A DNA stretch of 64,000 nt, from assembly GCF_900199545.1 (NCBI RefSeq), contig NZ_LT962671.1, positions 2,265,509 to 2,329,508 on the forward strand, in the 5' to 3' direction. The position numbers were made by a program, and so were the translations under genes. The DNA is from Raoultibacter massiliensis (GTDB lineage: Bacteria > Actinomycetota > Coriobacteriia > Coriobacteriales > Eggerthellaceae). Below are positions 55,471 through 64,000 of this stretch, one piece after another (position 1 is the stretch's first letter; every line of letters starts with the position of its first letter). The notes beneath the pieces were generated by a model, which saw nothing but the letters and a program-made list of their open reading frames with translations, had not been told where the DNA came from and ran no database searches.

Positions 55471-56094
55471 TTAAACGAGGTAGTAAACGGACGGATTGGT
55501 GCCGCGCTCGTCGAGCAGCTTCGTGTACTCGCGCTCGCGGATGAGCTTGGACACCTCGGAGTTCGGATCGTCGAAATCCCCGAAGTAGCGCACGCGGGCG
55601 GGGCAAGGCTCGACGCAAGCGGGCTCGAGGCCCTTTGCCAGCCTGTGCCAGCACATCGTGCACTTCTCGACCACATGCTTCTGATGCACGGGGACATCGG
55701 CGTCGCCCATAGCCTGGCCGATGGCGTAGCTCGGCTCTTCCCAGTTGAACGAGCGCACGCCCGTGTAGGGGCAGGCCGACATGCACATGCGGCAGCCGAT
55801 GCACTTGTCGTAGTCCTGACGCACAGCGCCCGTATCGGGATCCTGGTAGGTGGCACCCACGGGGCATACCTTCACGCATGCGGGGTTGTCGCAGTGCTGG
55901 CACCCCACGGCGATGTTGGCCATGGTGAGGTTGGGATACGTGCCCGCAGGCGTGTCCATGTTCTCCCCGCCCTCGGTGAGGATGCGGTTCCACCAGATGC
56001 CGTCAGGCAGGTTGTTTTCCACTTTGCACGCTACTGCGCACGCATGGCAGGCAATGCAGGACTTTTTATCGATGACAAAACCAAGACGTGTCAT
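55471..56094 (-). CDS. DmsB-like [4Fe-4S] electron-transfer subunit
   Basis: A 207-residue ferredoxin-type subunit with four Cys clusters: CIACHACAVACKVENN, CQHCDNPACVKVCP, CIGCRMCMSACP, and CTMCWHRLAKGLEPACVEPCP, holding four [4Fe-4S] centres. It links the molybdopterin subunit to NrfD. The start codon overlaps the catalytic subunit stop (TAATG), so translation is coupled. The likely position is outside the membrane, carried by the Tat signal of its partner. No signal peptide of its own. Confidence 0.95.
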   Translation of the reverse strand: MTRLGFVIDKKSCIACHACAVACKVENNLPDGIWWNRILTEGGENMDTPAGTYPNLTMANIAVGCQHCDNPACVKVCPVGATYQDPDTGAVRQDYDKCIGCRMCMSACPYTGVRSFNWEEPSYAIGQAMGDADVPVHQKHVVEKCTMCWHRLAKGLEPACVEPCPARVRYFGDFDDPNSEVSKLIREREYTKLLDERGTNPSVYYLV

Positions 56095-58610
56095 TATTCG
56101 TCACTCCCTTCCCATACGCGAACGTCGCAGAGCACATCCATGAAGTTGTTGTTTACCGCAAACACGTCGAACTCGGTGGAGCTCAAAAGCGACCAGCCGC
56201 CCGATTTGTGCTGGTTGAGCTGCCAACCCTTGGGATAAAGCAGCGTGCCGGGACGGATAGCCTCGGAGAACACCGCCTTAGCCACAGCGGTGCCCCGGTC
56301 GTTGAAGCACTCGACATAGCTGCCGTCGACGATGCCGCGCGCCTCGGCGTCTGCGGGGTTGATCTTCACGAAGGGCTCGGGATCGATTTCGCGCAGAAGC
56401 GGCGTGTTGAACCACTGCGAATGGACGCGGTAGCGCGGACGCTCGCTCATGAGGACCAGCGGATACTTCGAGTACAGTTCGTTTTCCGGCCACGCCTCCA
56501 ACGGCGGGAACCAATGGGGCATGCGGTCGCGCTCGATCTCCTCGGGAGTCGGCGTCTTGGTCGTAGCCGCACGCACCACGGGCATCTCGCGGTAAAACTC
56601 GAAGCGACCCGACGCGGTTCCGAACGCGCCGTCCTTGTAAGCGATATGCGGATCGGTTTCGGCATCGCCGGGAATGAAGCGCACCTGCTTCTTCTCGCGC
56701 AGGGTCTTCATGTCCATGCCGAGAGCGGTGCCGACCTGAGTGTTGAACACCTCGTCGAGAATCTCCGCATTGCTCAGCGTGAAGTATTTTCCAAGCCCCA
56801 GCTTTTCGGCAAGTTCGGAGACAATCTGGGTGTCGGGCTTGCTTTCGTACAAGGGGTCGATGGCCTTCTCGTTGTAGTTCAGCGAAGAACACTGTCCTGC
56901 GTTCGCCACTTCCTCAAGCTCGAACCACTGCGCGATGGGCAGTACCATGTCGGCGTAGCGTGCAGAGTCGGTCATCGCCGAATCGGCTACGACAACGTAT
57001 TCCATCGCAGGAATGATAACGTCGGTCCAAGCGCAGGTGTCAGTATGGGTGTTCAACGGATTCGCCGAATACATCCACAGCATCTTTATGTCGGCCTTCT
57101 TGCCGCCGAACTGACCCTGCTCCACAACGTTTTTCAAGTCGACACTGGGGATTGTGAAGCCCGTACTCGCAGCGCCTTCTGGCGTGCCGTAGGTGGAGCC
57201 GACGCCCATATGGACGCCCCAGAACGCACCGTACGAGGCACCTGGCTTGCCCAGATTGCCCAGAAGGGCACAGAGCGTAAGGCCGGCCATGGTGGTGTGC
57301 GCACCATTGTTGTACGCCTGCGGACCGTATCCCTCGTAGTGGTACACCGGCGTATCCATGCAGATGTCGGCAAGCTCGTAGATATCCTCGACGGAAACCT
57401 CGGTCAACTTGGAAACTTCCTCGGGAGAATGCGAAAGGATCTCTTCTTTCAGCAGTTCGTAGGCGGTGCGGCATTTCACACCATCGAGCTCGTAGGTGCC
57501 CTCGAGATCGGGGGCGACGACCCCGGTCACCTCAACTAGCTCGCCGCCGACCAGCACCATGTACGGATCGAGCATGATCTCCTCGCCCGTCGTGGGGTTC
57601 ACCTCGCCGGTCGCAGTGGGCTCGATGCCGGTATCACTGCGGCGCACAAACATGCCCGTGTCGCTGCGAACCAGGAACGGGGCAACCGTATGCTGCTGCA
57701 AGTACTCCACATCCTGCGCTTCCTTCTCAAGAACGATGTTCATGAGAGCGTACTTCAACAGCGTGTCACTGCCGGGGCGAATGGGGATCCACTTGTCGGC
57801 CTTAGACGCAATCTGCGTGAAAACAGGGTCGACGACCACCAGCTTGGTGCCGCCCTGCATGGCCTCCTTGACCAGATGCCAGTTCTGCACCTGAGCATCG
57901 GTGATGTTCGCGCCCCACACCACGATGGTGTTCGCGTTCTTAGCGTCAGTGGGCTCGTTGCCCTCCCACATCTGCAAGCCCATCAGGGGGCTGATATAGA
58001 GACCGGCTACCGCCTGCATTCCGTAGTAGCTGCCCATGTCCAGGCAAGGGCCGATGTTGCTGGCGTTCAGAAGAGCCTGAAGGCGACCGTATGCGCCAGT
58101 GATGCCAGCAGCTTGATTGCCCGAAGCAGTGAGGAACGCCACGGCGCTCTCGCCGTACTGGCTCTGGATGGCTTTGATTTTGTCGGCGATCTCGGTGAGA
58201 GCCTCGTCCCAGCTCACACGCTCCCACTGACCAGCGCCGCGCTCGGTGCCTTCGGCGCGGCGCATGGGGTACTGCACGCGATCGGGGTCGTAGATCCTAT
58301 GAACATGGGAAAGGCCGCGCTGGCAGATGCGGTCGTAGCACTTCTCGTTGTACTCCGCGCGAGAGGTCTTCGTCACTCTGCCGTCGCGAACGTGGACGTT
58401 GACATGGCAAAAGCCGAAGCAGTTCGGGCGGCACACACCGCGGAAAATCTGCTCGCCTTCCGCTTCGACCTGTCCAGCGCTGTAGGTTTCCGCTAACGCC
58501 GTGAGCGAAGACGCACCCCCGACAACGGTGGCCGCTCCTGCGACAACTGCGGTGGTTTTGAGAAAGCTTCTACGAGTAAGTCCGCCGTACGGACTGTTCG
58601 CTCCTGACAT
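56094..58610 (-). CDS. Tat-exported molybdopterin oxidoreductase catalytic subunit (DMSO reductase family)
   Basis: An 838-residue molybdo-bis(MGD) enzyme. A Tat signal (TRRSFLKTTAVVAG) is followed by an FeS site starting CRPNCFGFC with a fourth Cys in RICQRG. WERVSWDEALTEIADKI is the usual family block. The LDMGSYYGMQ segment stands where the Mo-ligand residue is expected; Ser or Asp cannot be chosen by eye. The end has the dinucleotide-binding RPRYRVHSQWFNTPLL. GAGGAGGAG lies just before the ATG. First gene of a five-gene operon and preceded by a 257-bp regulatory gap after the GntR gene. Acceptor or donor unknown; DMSO, TMAO, polysulfide or aromatic substrates all occur in this family. Confidence 0.94.
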   Translation of the reverse strand: MSGANSPYGGLTRRSFLKTTAVVAGAATVVGGASSLTALAETYSAGQVEAEGEQIFRGVCRPNCFGFCHVNVHVRDGRVTKTSRAEYNEKCYDRICQRGLSHVHRIYDPDRVQYPMRRAEGTERGAGQWERVSWDEALTEIADKIKAIQSQYGESAVAFLTASGNQAAGITGAYGRLQALLNASNIGPCLDMGSYYGMQAVAGLYISPLMGLQMWEGNEPTDAKNANTIVVWGANITDAQVQNWHLVKEAMQGGTKLVVVDPVFTQIASKADKWIPIRPGSDTLLKYALMNIVLEKEAQDVEYLQQHTVAPFLVRSDTGMFVRRSDTGIEPTATGEVNPTTGEEIMLDPYMVLVGGELVEVTGVVAPDLEGTYELDGVKCRTAYELLKEEILSHSPEEVSKLTEVSVEDIYELADICMDTPVYHYEGYGPQAYNNGAHTTMAGLTLCALLGNLGKPGASYGAFWGVHMGVGSTYGTPEGAASTGFTIPSVDLKNVVEQGQFGGKKADIKMLWMYSANPLNTHTDTCAWTDVIIPAMEYVVVADSAMTDSARYADMVLPIAQWFELEEVANAGQCSSLNYNEKAIDPLYESKPDTQIVSELAEKLGLGKYFTLSNAEILDEVFNTQVGTALGMDMKTLREKKQVRFIPGDAETDPHIAYKDGAFGTASGRFEFYREMPVVRAATTKTPTPEEIERDRMPHWFPPLEAWPENELYSKYPLVLMSERPRYRVHSQWFNTPLLREIDPEPFVKINPADAEARGIVDGSYVECFNDRGTAVAKAVFSEAIRPGTLLYPKGWQLNQHKSGGWSLLSSTEFDVFAVNNNFMDVLCDVRVWEGSDE

Positions 58611-58867
58611 TTCTCCTCCTCAAAGATTGTGTCAGGATATCTTCTGTTGGACTGTCCAGCGAAAACCCAATTCTTCGAGCTCCCCCGCGCGCAATCCTTC
58701 AGGATATCCCCCTGATACTCCTCTTAAGAATTGGCCAAATCCTTGTGCTGTCACCTTATCGCAATCTATTGCGACAATCAATATGACAGATTATCCCACT
58801 TTGAGGATAAATAAAGGATAAAACGCCCGCACTCTCCGGACGACTCCGCCGCACAAGCGGCTGTGAC
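58611..58867. promoter_or_regulatory. dms operon control region with a 16-bp palindrome and repeated TCAGGATATC
   Basis: 257 bp. TCGCAAT-CT-ATTGCGA (58759-58774) is a perfect 7-bp-arm palindrome. TCAGGATATC occurs twice, near 58631 and 58697, and the second copy is extended by CCCCTGA into a hairpin-like symmetry. These are candidate sites for the adjacent GntR protein or a redox regulator. AT-rich 58780-58820 holds AGGATAAATAAAGGATAAA. Confidence 0.5.
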
Positions 58868-59260
58868 TCACACCTTGCGATGCGCGAGCCGCGCCTTGAC
58901 CATCGCGAGGATATCGTCCTCGTTGAGCCCCGCATGGGAGCACGCGTTGATCATGTCGTCGATCAGAAGCTCGACGGGGCTGTCGGTCGCGCGGGCCGCG
59001 CCGATGTCGTTGCGCTCCGCCACGAATGTGCCGCGCCCTTTTCGCGTGGTGATGTAGCCCTCGCGCTCGAGATCCATGTACGCGCGGTTCACGGTGTTGT
59101 AGCTGATGTCGAGATCGACTGCCAGAGCACGCACGGTAGGCAGGCGGTCACCTGCTTTGTATTCGCCCGACCCGATCAGATAGGCAATGCGGTTCTTTAC
59201 CTGTATCCAAACGGGAAGACCGGTGCTGTAGTCAAGTTCGAATGATTCAAGTGGACTCAT
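58868..59260 (-). CDS. GntR-family regulator, YtrA type
   Basis: A 130-residue protein: winged helix at 10-80 (LPVWIQVKNRIAYLIGSGEY; DRLPTVRALAVDLDISYNTV; MDLEREGYITTRKGRGTFVA) followed by a short helical dimerisation tail of about 45 residues, the mark of the YtrA subfamily, which usually controls ABC or membrane-protein operons. It lies downstream of slipin and NrfD on the same strand and upstream of the catalytic subunit gene, so it probably controls this cluster. Ribosome site weak. Confidence 0.9.
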   Translation of the reverse strand: MSPLESFELDYSTGLPVWIQVKNRIAYLIGSGEYKAGDRLPTVRALAVDLDISYNTVNRAYMDLEREGYITTRKGRGTFVAERNDIGAARATDSPVELLIDDMINACSHAGLNEDDILAMVKARLAHRKV

Positions 59261-59323
59261 GAGGGCAGTCTTTCGATGAAGTGATTGGCATGCATGATAG
59301 CAGACCTTTCACTTGCACAAAGA

Positions 59324-60298
59324 TTATCCACGGGGACTACGCGCAGGCGCACCCTGCTTCTCCCCCGCCTCCCCGATAAAACCGTCGCTCAGAGCGCTCG
59401 GTACGGTGACGACGGTGCCACTCGACTTCTTCACCGTTTCGTACTGCATGAGCATAGTGCGCAGCTTCAGCGCCGCATCGGGATCGCCGTATACCTCGGC
59501 AGCCTCGGAGAGCATCTCCGCCAGATCGCGCTCCACGCCGACCACGGCCATACGGGCGTTCTTCTCGCGGTCCGCCTGCGCCTCGAGCGACATAACCTCC
59601 TGCAGCTCATCGGGGATGACAATGTCGCGCACCTTCACCGATATGATGTCGACGCCCCAGCTGGCAGCCTCTTTCTCGATGTCTTCCTTGATTTCCAGAT
59701 CAAGCTGGTCACGGCGCAGAGCCACCTCGGCGACCGTCGAACGGCCCACCGCCTCACGCATGGCGGTCTGCGCGAGGAATGATACGGCGGCGTAGTAGTC
59801 CTCGACTTCGGTGCAAGCCTTCTCCGCATCCCACACCACCCAGAATAGCACGGCATCAATGTTCACGGGGACGAGATCGGCCGCGAGAGTCTTTTCCGCA
59901 TAGAAGGGTGTGGCGATGATGCGCTGGTCGACGCGGATGGTGCCATGCTCGATGATGGGAATGGTGAAGTACAGACCGGGCCCCACAACGCGGTTCAGCT
60001 TGCCGAAGCGAAGTACTACCACCTTTTCCCAGCTGAGAGCAATGTGGGTCGAAGAAAGCACGAGCACTGCAATAAGCAACATGGCTATGAGCGCCCCAAC
60101 GCCAATGCCCCCCGTCGCAACGAAAGCCACGCCGAGCACGATCGCGCACGTGGCCACGAATACAGCGATGCTGAAGATGATCGCACCGTTTCGCGACGAT
60201 TTACGGGGAACGTACGAGGTAGCCGCTCTGGCCTCGGCCTCCTTATCGCGAACGTCATAGGGTGCGTCCTTCATCATGCGGGGGTTGCGTCGTCCCAT
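59324..60298 (-). CDS. slipin (stomatin/prohibitin-like SPFH protein)
   Basis: A 324-residue protein. A cytoplasmic head of 36 residues leads to a paired hydrophobic hairpin (about 37-85), then the SPFH/band-7 domain (VVLRFGKLNRVVGPGLYFTI; RVDQRIIATPFYAEKTLAAD; RRDQLDLEIKEDIEKEAASW) and an oligomerising helix (LEAQADREKNARMAVVGVER). Slipins scaffold membrane microdomains. It starts 16 bases after the NrfD stop, so it is cotranscribed with that gene. No NfeD protease partner is adjacent, which is usual for slipins in some lineages but not most. Confidence 0.92.
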   Translation of the reverse strand: MGRRNPRMMKDAPYDVRDKEAEARAATSYVPRKSSRNGAIIFSIAVFVATCAIVLGVAFVATGGIGVGALIAMLLIAVLVLSSTHIALSWEKVVVLRFGKLNRVVGPGLYFTIPIIEHGTIRVDQRIIATPFYAEKTLAADLVPVNIDAVLFWVVWDAEKACTEVEDYYAAVSFLAQTAMREAVGRSTVAEVALRRDQLDLEIKEDIEKEAASWGVDIISVKVRDIVIPDELQEVMSLEAQADREKNARMAVVGVERDLAEMLSEAAEVYGDPDAALKLRTMLMQYETVKKSSGTVVTVPSALSDGFIGEAGEKQGAPARSPRG

Positions 60299-60314
60299 GG
60301 TTACAGCCTTTCGT

Positions 60315-61271
60315 TTATCGGGAAGCTAATCCAAAGAAGAGCTCGGGCATTTGGGTCACATCGTACGAGGCGGTTCCGACGATGCAGTATCTTAATACGA
60401 ATCCGCCTGCAAGGAGGAACGCGCTGATCCAGAGAAGCTGGGTACGGTAGTTGCCGTGGGTCACGAACCGCTCGAGCGCAAGCGGCACCGCCAATCCGCC
60501 CACAACAAGCCCCGCCCAGAACAGCCAACGCATATCGCCTGCGATAAGGGACTCGGCTGCAAGCCTCGTTCCCTCGCCGGCCATGCCCCAAGCCAAAAGC
60601 CCTACGAGGCAGACGGCCTCGAACGCAATGGCAACGCTGTCGACGCGGCAAAGCCACACGATGGGCTTGACGAACGCGTAGCGCGCTTCGACGAACGAGG
60701 TGGCTAACAGCACCAGCGCGATACCGCAGGAAAGCGATGAGAGTACGAACACGGCGGGGAGCAGGGGAGTCTGCCAAAACAGAATCGACGCCATACTTTG
60801 CAGCAGGACGCCCGTATAGGTCATGGTCGCAATTCCCGACGCTACGGAAACAACTCCAAGGACGATGATAGCCAAAGGCGGGATGTGCGGAGTCTCGAAC
60901 AAAGCCAACAGCGCGAACGCGCCCGAGCAGACAAGCGAGCACACCAGGGCATAGGCACCAACGGTAATGGCAGAGGGGGTCGGCGTTGCGAGCAAATTGA
61001 TGATCCTGTCAGGTCTGCCCAAATCAGCGAAAAGGCACAGCATGCCCGTTGCAAGCACGATGAAGCAGATTGACCAGCTTCGGGTGAAAAAATCGTCGGG
61101 CAGCGTAAAGGCCTGCCGCATGCGAACGCGGCGGTCTGGCGAAGAGGCCGCGCAGATCTCGTAGCCGAATCGGGACCGGGCGTTCGCGCACTCAAGCGCC
61201 CCCATGACGGTAAGCGCTCCCGCGCCCGCTCCACCCAAAAAAAGGTAGCATATTATGAGCGTGTTGAACAT
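60315..61271 (-). CDS. NrfD/DmsC-like membrane protein without adjacent catalytic partner
   Basis: A 318-residue protein with eight or nine TMs: FNTLIICYLFLGGAGAGALT at the start, FADLGRPDRIINLL (family motif of DLGRP type), SILFWQTPLLPAVFVLSSLS, and a final MPELFFGLASR. NrfD subunits normally sit beside FeS and molybdenum subunits; here the gene instead heads an operon with slipin and GntR, and the molybdenum genes follow only after the GntR gene and its own promoter region. ATG 61271 chosen since the longer upstream frame is low quality; ribosome site weak. It may form a second quinone module for the same enzyme. Confidence 0.87.
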   Translation of the reverse strand: MFNTLIICYLFLGGAGAGALTVMGALECANARSRFGYEICAASSPDRRVRMRQAFTLPDDFFTRSWSICFIVLATGMLCLFADLGRPDRIINLLATPTPSAITVGAYALVCSLVCSGAFALLALFETPHIPPLAIIVLGVVSVASGIATMTYTGVLLQSMASILFWQTPLLPAVFVLSSLSCGIALVLLATSFVEARYAFVKPIVWLCRVDSVAIAFEAVCLVGLLAWGMAGEGTRLAAESLIAGDMRWLFWAGLVVGGLAVPLALERFVTHGNYRTQLLWISAFLLAGGFVLRYCIVGTASYDVTQMPELFFGLASR

Positions 61272-61449
61272 GCAGTCCGGAGTTCCAATCCCCTGATGAG
61301 GAAGCCTCCGGTGATTCCACCCAAAGCCTCCGCCCACCTGTTGCCTTCGCAATGCAACTCGACAGAGCATTATAGCAGCATCGCAGAGCGTTGCGGGCGC
61401 AGGCGCGAAGCAAGAAGAGCTCGATTCCGAAGCCCGGCGGGAGAACGTC

Positions 61450-61986
61450 CTAGTCGAGAAGCTTCTCGATATCCGCTTCGAGTTTTTCGGGTGCATAGGC
61501 CGGGGCGTAGCGAGCAACCGGATTGCCTTCGCGATCGATCAGGAATTTGCCGAAGTTCCACGTGATATCGCCCTTCTTGGAAAACGGCAGGAGCGCCTTA
61601 ACCTTCTTAGCGAAGGATTTCGCTTCCTCATCGGCATGCTCGTCGGGGAGCTGCTCCTTGAGCCAAGCGAACAGAGGCTCGGCATCTTTGCCGTTCACAT
61701 CGACTTTGGCAAACCGTGGAAACGTGGTGCCATAGTTGAGCGTGCAGAAATCGCTGATCTCCTCATCGGTGCCGGGAGCCTGCTTGAGGAACTGATTCGA
61801 CGGAAAGTCGAGGATTTCGAACCCGCGATCGCGGTACTTTTCGTAGATCGCTTCGAGCTGCTCGTACTGCGGCGTGAGTCCGCACTTCGTCGCCGTATTC
61901 ACGATGAGCAGCACTTTTCCATCGTATTGGGAGAGGTCTTCGGCATCGCCCTTGGATCCTTTTACGGTAAAGTCATGTACGTTCAT
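61450..61986 (-). CDS. glutathione peroxidase-family thiol peroxidase
   Basis: A 178-residue Gpx-fold protein. The peroxidatic Cys35 lies in TATKCGLTPQYEQLE (Cys in place of Sec), with the Gln in FPSNQFLKQAPG and Trp-Asn in DITWNFGKFLIDREG. A 20-residue charged insert (DEHADEEAKSFAKKVKALLP) is typical of bacterial BsaA/BtuE relatives. Such proteins in bacteria usually take electrons from thioredoxin. AAGGAGA lies seven bases before the ATG. Single gene, facing away from the membrane-anchored unknown. Confidence 0.93.
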   Translation of the reverse strand: MNVHDFTVKGSKGDAEDLSQYDGKVLLIVNTATKCGLTPQYEQLEAIYEKYRDRGFEILDFPSNQFLKQAPGTDEEISDFCTLNYGTTFPRFAKVDVNGKDAEPLFAWLKEQLPDEHADEEAKSFAKKVKALLPFSKKGDITWNFGKFLIDREGNPVARYAPAYAPEKLEADIEKLLD

Positions 61987-62253
61987 GATCGTTCTCCTTC
62001 TGGTTCGAACGAGCTATATGTTTTCTTGCCACCAACATAACCGCTTTGACGCAATCCGTCCTGTTTTGTTGCCCGCTCGAAACCGGAAGGGCATACGGGT
62101 GCATAAAACAGCTTGTTTACCGCCTGCTTGCACGAGCGAAACGAATGCCCGTATCCAATGCCACAGCTCTCTTCGCTCGATATACTCTTACTATCTTACC
62201 TATCTGAAGCGCCCCTGGGACGCCTCGAGCACAGCACGAAGGAGTCGATAACC

Positions 62254-63057
62254 ATGGCAGAGAACCAAAGGCCCGCCAACACCGTACGAGGAGTCGTCGT
62301 ATCCTGCATCATCGCAGCCGCCGTCATCGCAATCCTCATTTTCACGATTTCGCTCACCAAACCGCCAACCTCCCACGCCACCCCGTTCGATTCGCACGGA
62401 TTCGATTACTTCGCCCTTCAGGAGGCCGCTTCGGCGAAAAACGCCGAACATTCCGAGCTGATACGGCAGGAAGCAAGCGAATCCGCTCAAAAGACAGGCA
62501 GCATCGACTGGAAAACCGAACAGAGATCAACTCCGGCTGCGCGAGATCGCGTAAGCACCGATCTGTTCGTGTTCGACCTGCCGTCGTACTGGAGCAATCG
62601 CGTGAACATCGTCTACGGCGACGATGGAAGCGCTTCGGTTTACGCAAACGGCTTTCCCGAAGCGAGCCTCGTAACCATGAAGATAGTAGATGCCTCCTCC
62701 CCTGCCATCGAAAGCAGCACCGAGGCAAGCTCCACAACCCCTGCGGCAGAAGACAATCCCGATACGGCTCTGGTGTTCAGCAAGGAACTCGGCAACGGAA
62801 AACGTGCAGAACTCTGGATGACGAACTTCGCATGGATCGTCTTCGATATCAACCTGCCCGAAGCGACACCTGAGGGCTGGCATGCAGACCTGCTCGACGA
62901 ATCCGTTGCCGATGAGCTAATCGACCTGCAAACCCTCGGGACCGTTCCCGCCGAGAAGATCATCCAGCCCGCCCAGGCCGACGGCACGCAGTTCGAAACC
63001 CAAGTCGACTGGGAAAACGCCGTCAGCGAGATCATTCCCACGATCGAAGTGAAATAA
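62254..63057 (+). CDS. membrane-anchored extracytoplasmic protein of unknown function
   Basis: A 267-residue protein with an N-terminal TM (VVVSCIIAAAVIAILIFTIS, about 14-34) and an outer part: a linker rich in Glu, Ser and Ala (about 50-85), then a mixed domain with LFVFDLPSYWSNRVNIVYGD and AELWMTNFAWIVFDINLP, plus a Ser/Thr/Ala-rich insert (SSPAIESSTEASSTTPAAED). No named family is recognised. ATG 62254 fixed by AAGGAG nine bases upstream. Single gene divergent from the peroxidase. Confidence 0.8.
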   Translation: MAENQRPANTVRGVVVSCIIAAAVIAILIFTISLTKPPTSHATPFDSHGFDYFALQEAASAKNAEHSELIRQEASESAQKTGSIDWKTEQRSTPAARDRVSTDLFVFDLPSYWSNRVNIVYGDDGSASVYANGFPEASLVTMKIVDASSPAIESSTEASSTTPAAEDNPDTALVFSKELGNGKRAELWMTNFAWIVFDINLPEATPEGWHADLLDESVADELIDLQTLGTVPAEKIIQPAQADGTQFETQVDWENAVSEIIPTIEVK

Positions 63058-63261
63058 GACGCCCTGTCGCTGGAGGCGCACGCCGTTGTGAAGGCCGAAT
63101 AGGGTGATGTGCCTCATCGTGTGCGTCGACGGTCAGAAAACGTCTGAGATGGTAAGACGCTTGCCGCCGAGGGGCGTCCGATATCAAAAGGAGCCCGTGA
63201 TCGGGAAACGTTTATCCCTCGCAAACGCCTCTCGTCCGAACGTGCCTGGTTGACGAAGAAA

Positions 63262-63290
63262 GGGTGGTCGCCCGGTTCGAGCGACCACCC
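63262..63290. terminator. hairpin between the membrane-anchored unknown and formamidase
   Basis: GGGTGGTCGC (63262-63271) pairs with GCGACCACCC (63281-63290) around nine bases. It stands 60 bases from the formamidase stop and can end transcripts from either side. Confidence 0.6.
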
Positions 63291-63349
63291 GTAAGCATTT
63301 CCCTTGCACCGATTCGATGCCGAAAACCCTTTATGCCGCGAAACGCCGC

Positions 63350-64000
63350 TTACTTGCCGAAGCGACCGCCGGTTGTCGGATAACCGTAAATGCTACCGTC
63401 TTTGATATCCATCTCGTCTTCCCAAGGAAGCTTATACTTGCCGGCTGCAAGATCCTTGACCCAGGTAAGGCCGGCATCGCTTTCGCCACCGGGGAGGGCG
63501 ACGTAGCCGCGATGGCCAAGGTTGTAGATGTTGTTCTCAAGACCCCAAGAACGACGTGCCTGGTCGGCCTGGCAGGGGAAGATTTCGCCGGTGACGATCT
63601 CCCAAGGATTGCGATGGCCCTGAACGAGAACGGTACCGTCGTAGTTCGTGATCTGGCCTTCGCCGAAGTAGTAGAAGACGTTATCGTAACCAGCAAGGTT
63701 GACAGCCAGCGTGTACATAAGGTTATGCCACGCATTGGAGCGGTTGGTGAGGATCCACTGCTCGCAAACCTGCGTGCTGTAACCGGAGATGCGGATGTAC
63801 ACGTTGCAACCCTTATAGGCAGCTTCACGGGCAAGCTCGGGGATCATACCGTCATGGCAAATGCACACGGCGAGCTTAGAACCAGCAGGTCCGTCACACA
63901 CAGGCATACCGAGATCGCCAGGATACCAAGGCTCGATCGGATTCCACGGGAACAGCTTGCGATACTTCAAGCAGATCTCGCCATTCGGATCGATGATGAT
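63350..64000 (-). CDS. amiF: formamidase (5' end beyond window)
   Basis: 217 C-terminal codons of a nitrilase-superfamily amidase, closely following Ami[21 protein letters not shown], catalytic Cys in [56 protein letters not shown], and the end [16 protein letters not shown]. It hydrolyses formamide to formate and ammonia in the cytoplasm; the catalytic Glu and Lys lie in the missing N-terminal part. The frame is open to the right edge. Formate made here could feed the respiratory chains of this lineage. Confidence 0.95.
   Translation of the reverse strand: MIIDPNGEICLKYRKLFPWNPIEPWYPGDLGMPVCDGPAGSKLAVCICHDGMIPELAREAAYKGCNVYIRISGYSTQVCEQWILTNRSNAWHNLMYTLAVNLAGYDNVFYYFGEGQITNYDGTVLVQGHRNPWEIVTGEIFPCQADQARRSWGLENNIYNLGHRGYVALPGGESDAGLTWVKDLAAGKYKLPWEDEMDIKDGSIYGYPTTGGRFGK

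Noticed and set aside
59324..60298. Slipin-NfeD protease operon
   Set aside because: No NfeD or ClpP-like gene is adjacent; the neighbours are NrfD and GntR.

Overview
The window looks like chromosome from a high-GC gut actinobacterium of the Coriobacteriia, most likely Eggerthellaceae (genus not decided). The signs are Tat-exported flavoprotein reductases each beside a LuxR regulator with a multi-pass membrane half, DMSO-reductase-family respiratory operons with NrfD membrane subunits, a formamidase, many TCG/GAG-rich codons, and a backbone GC that looks near 60% by eye. Both ends cut genes: a BspA-type leucine-rich-repeat surface protein at the left and a formamidase at the right, both on the minus strand.

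Layout. 1-4 kb: a large secreted LRR protein and, directly upstream of it, a sigma-70-family factor fused to a transmembrane segment and an extracytoplasmic tail. 4.4-11.2 kb: one FIST-GAF-PAS-HisKA-HATPase-REC hybrid histidine kinase gene broken in two by an AT-rich module (about 5447-9227) carrying tnpV, tet(O) with its promoter and attenuator leader, a small Cys-rich KTR protein and a truncated sigma-like gene. The H-box of the kinase is missing, so the event removed host DNA as well. 11.5-24 kb: an MFS exporter fused to a CBS pair, a Tat-lipoprotein flavoprotein with its membrane LuxR regulator, an acetate-uptake protein, a MarR-KefB pair, a tyrosine phosphatase, an M20 dipeptidase and tRNA-Leu(CAA). 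24-32 kb: a serpin lipoprotein, YaaA, a MacAB-like tripartite ABC operon and catalase. 32-36.5 kb: a second flavoprotein/LuxR pair bracketed by two identical 38-bp terminator sequences. 36.5-52.5 kb: mostly housekeeping and envelope genes (class I aldolase, TM2, TVP38, PRC-barrel and YtxH proteins, D-Ala-D-Ala ligase, an aminotransferase-serS operon, a CACHE-type hybrid kinase, pyridoxamine kinase, a membrane Ser/Thr kinase). 52.5-53.3 kb: gene-free repeat-rich DNA. 53.3-61.3 kb: a molybdopterin oxidoreductase operon (catalytic, FeS and NrfD subunits, a small protein with duplicated CX4CH motifs, a DUF4405-type cytochrome b) preceded by GntR, slipin and a second NrfD gene. 61.4-64 kb: glutathione peroxidase, a membrane-anchored unknown and formamidase.

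How it fits together. The theme is anaerobic respiration with alternative acceptors (two flavin-based extracytoplasmic reductases and a molybdenum reductase), each next to its own regulator, plus oxidative and envelope stress functions (catalase, Gpx-like peroxidase, YaaA, YtxH/PRC/TVP38). The clear recent acquisition is the tet(O) module. The last three genes of the molybdenum operon also differ in composition from its first two. The least expected protein is the small one with two CPX3CASX2CH repeats in that operon. No CRISPR array, integrase, rRNA or replication origin was seen.
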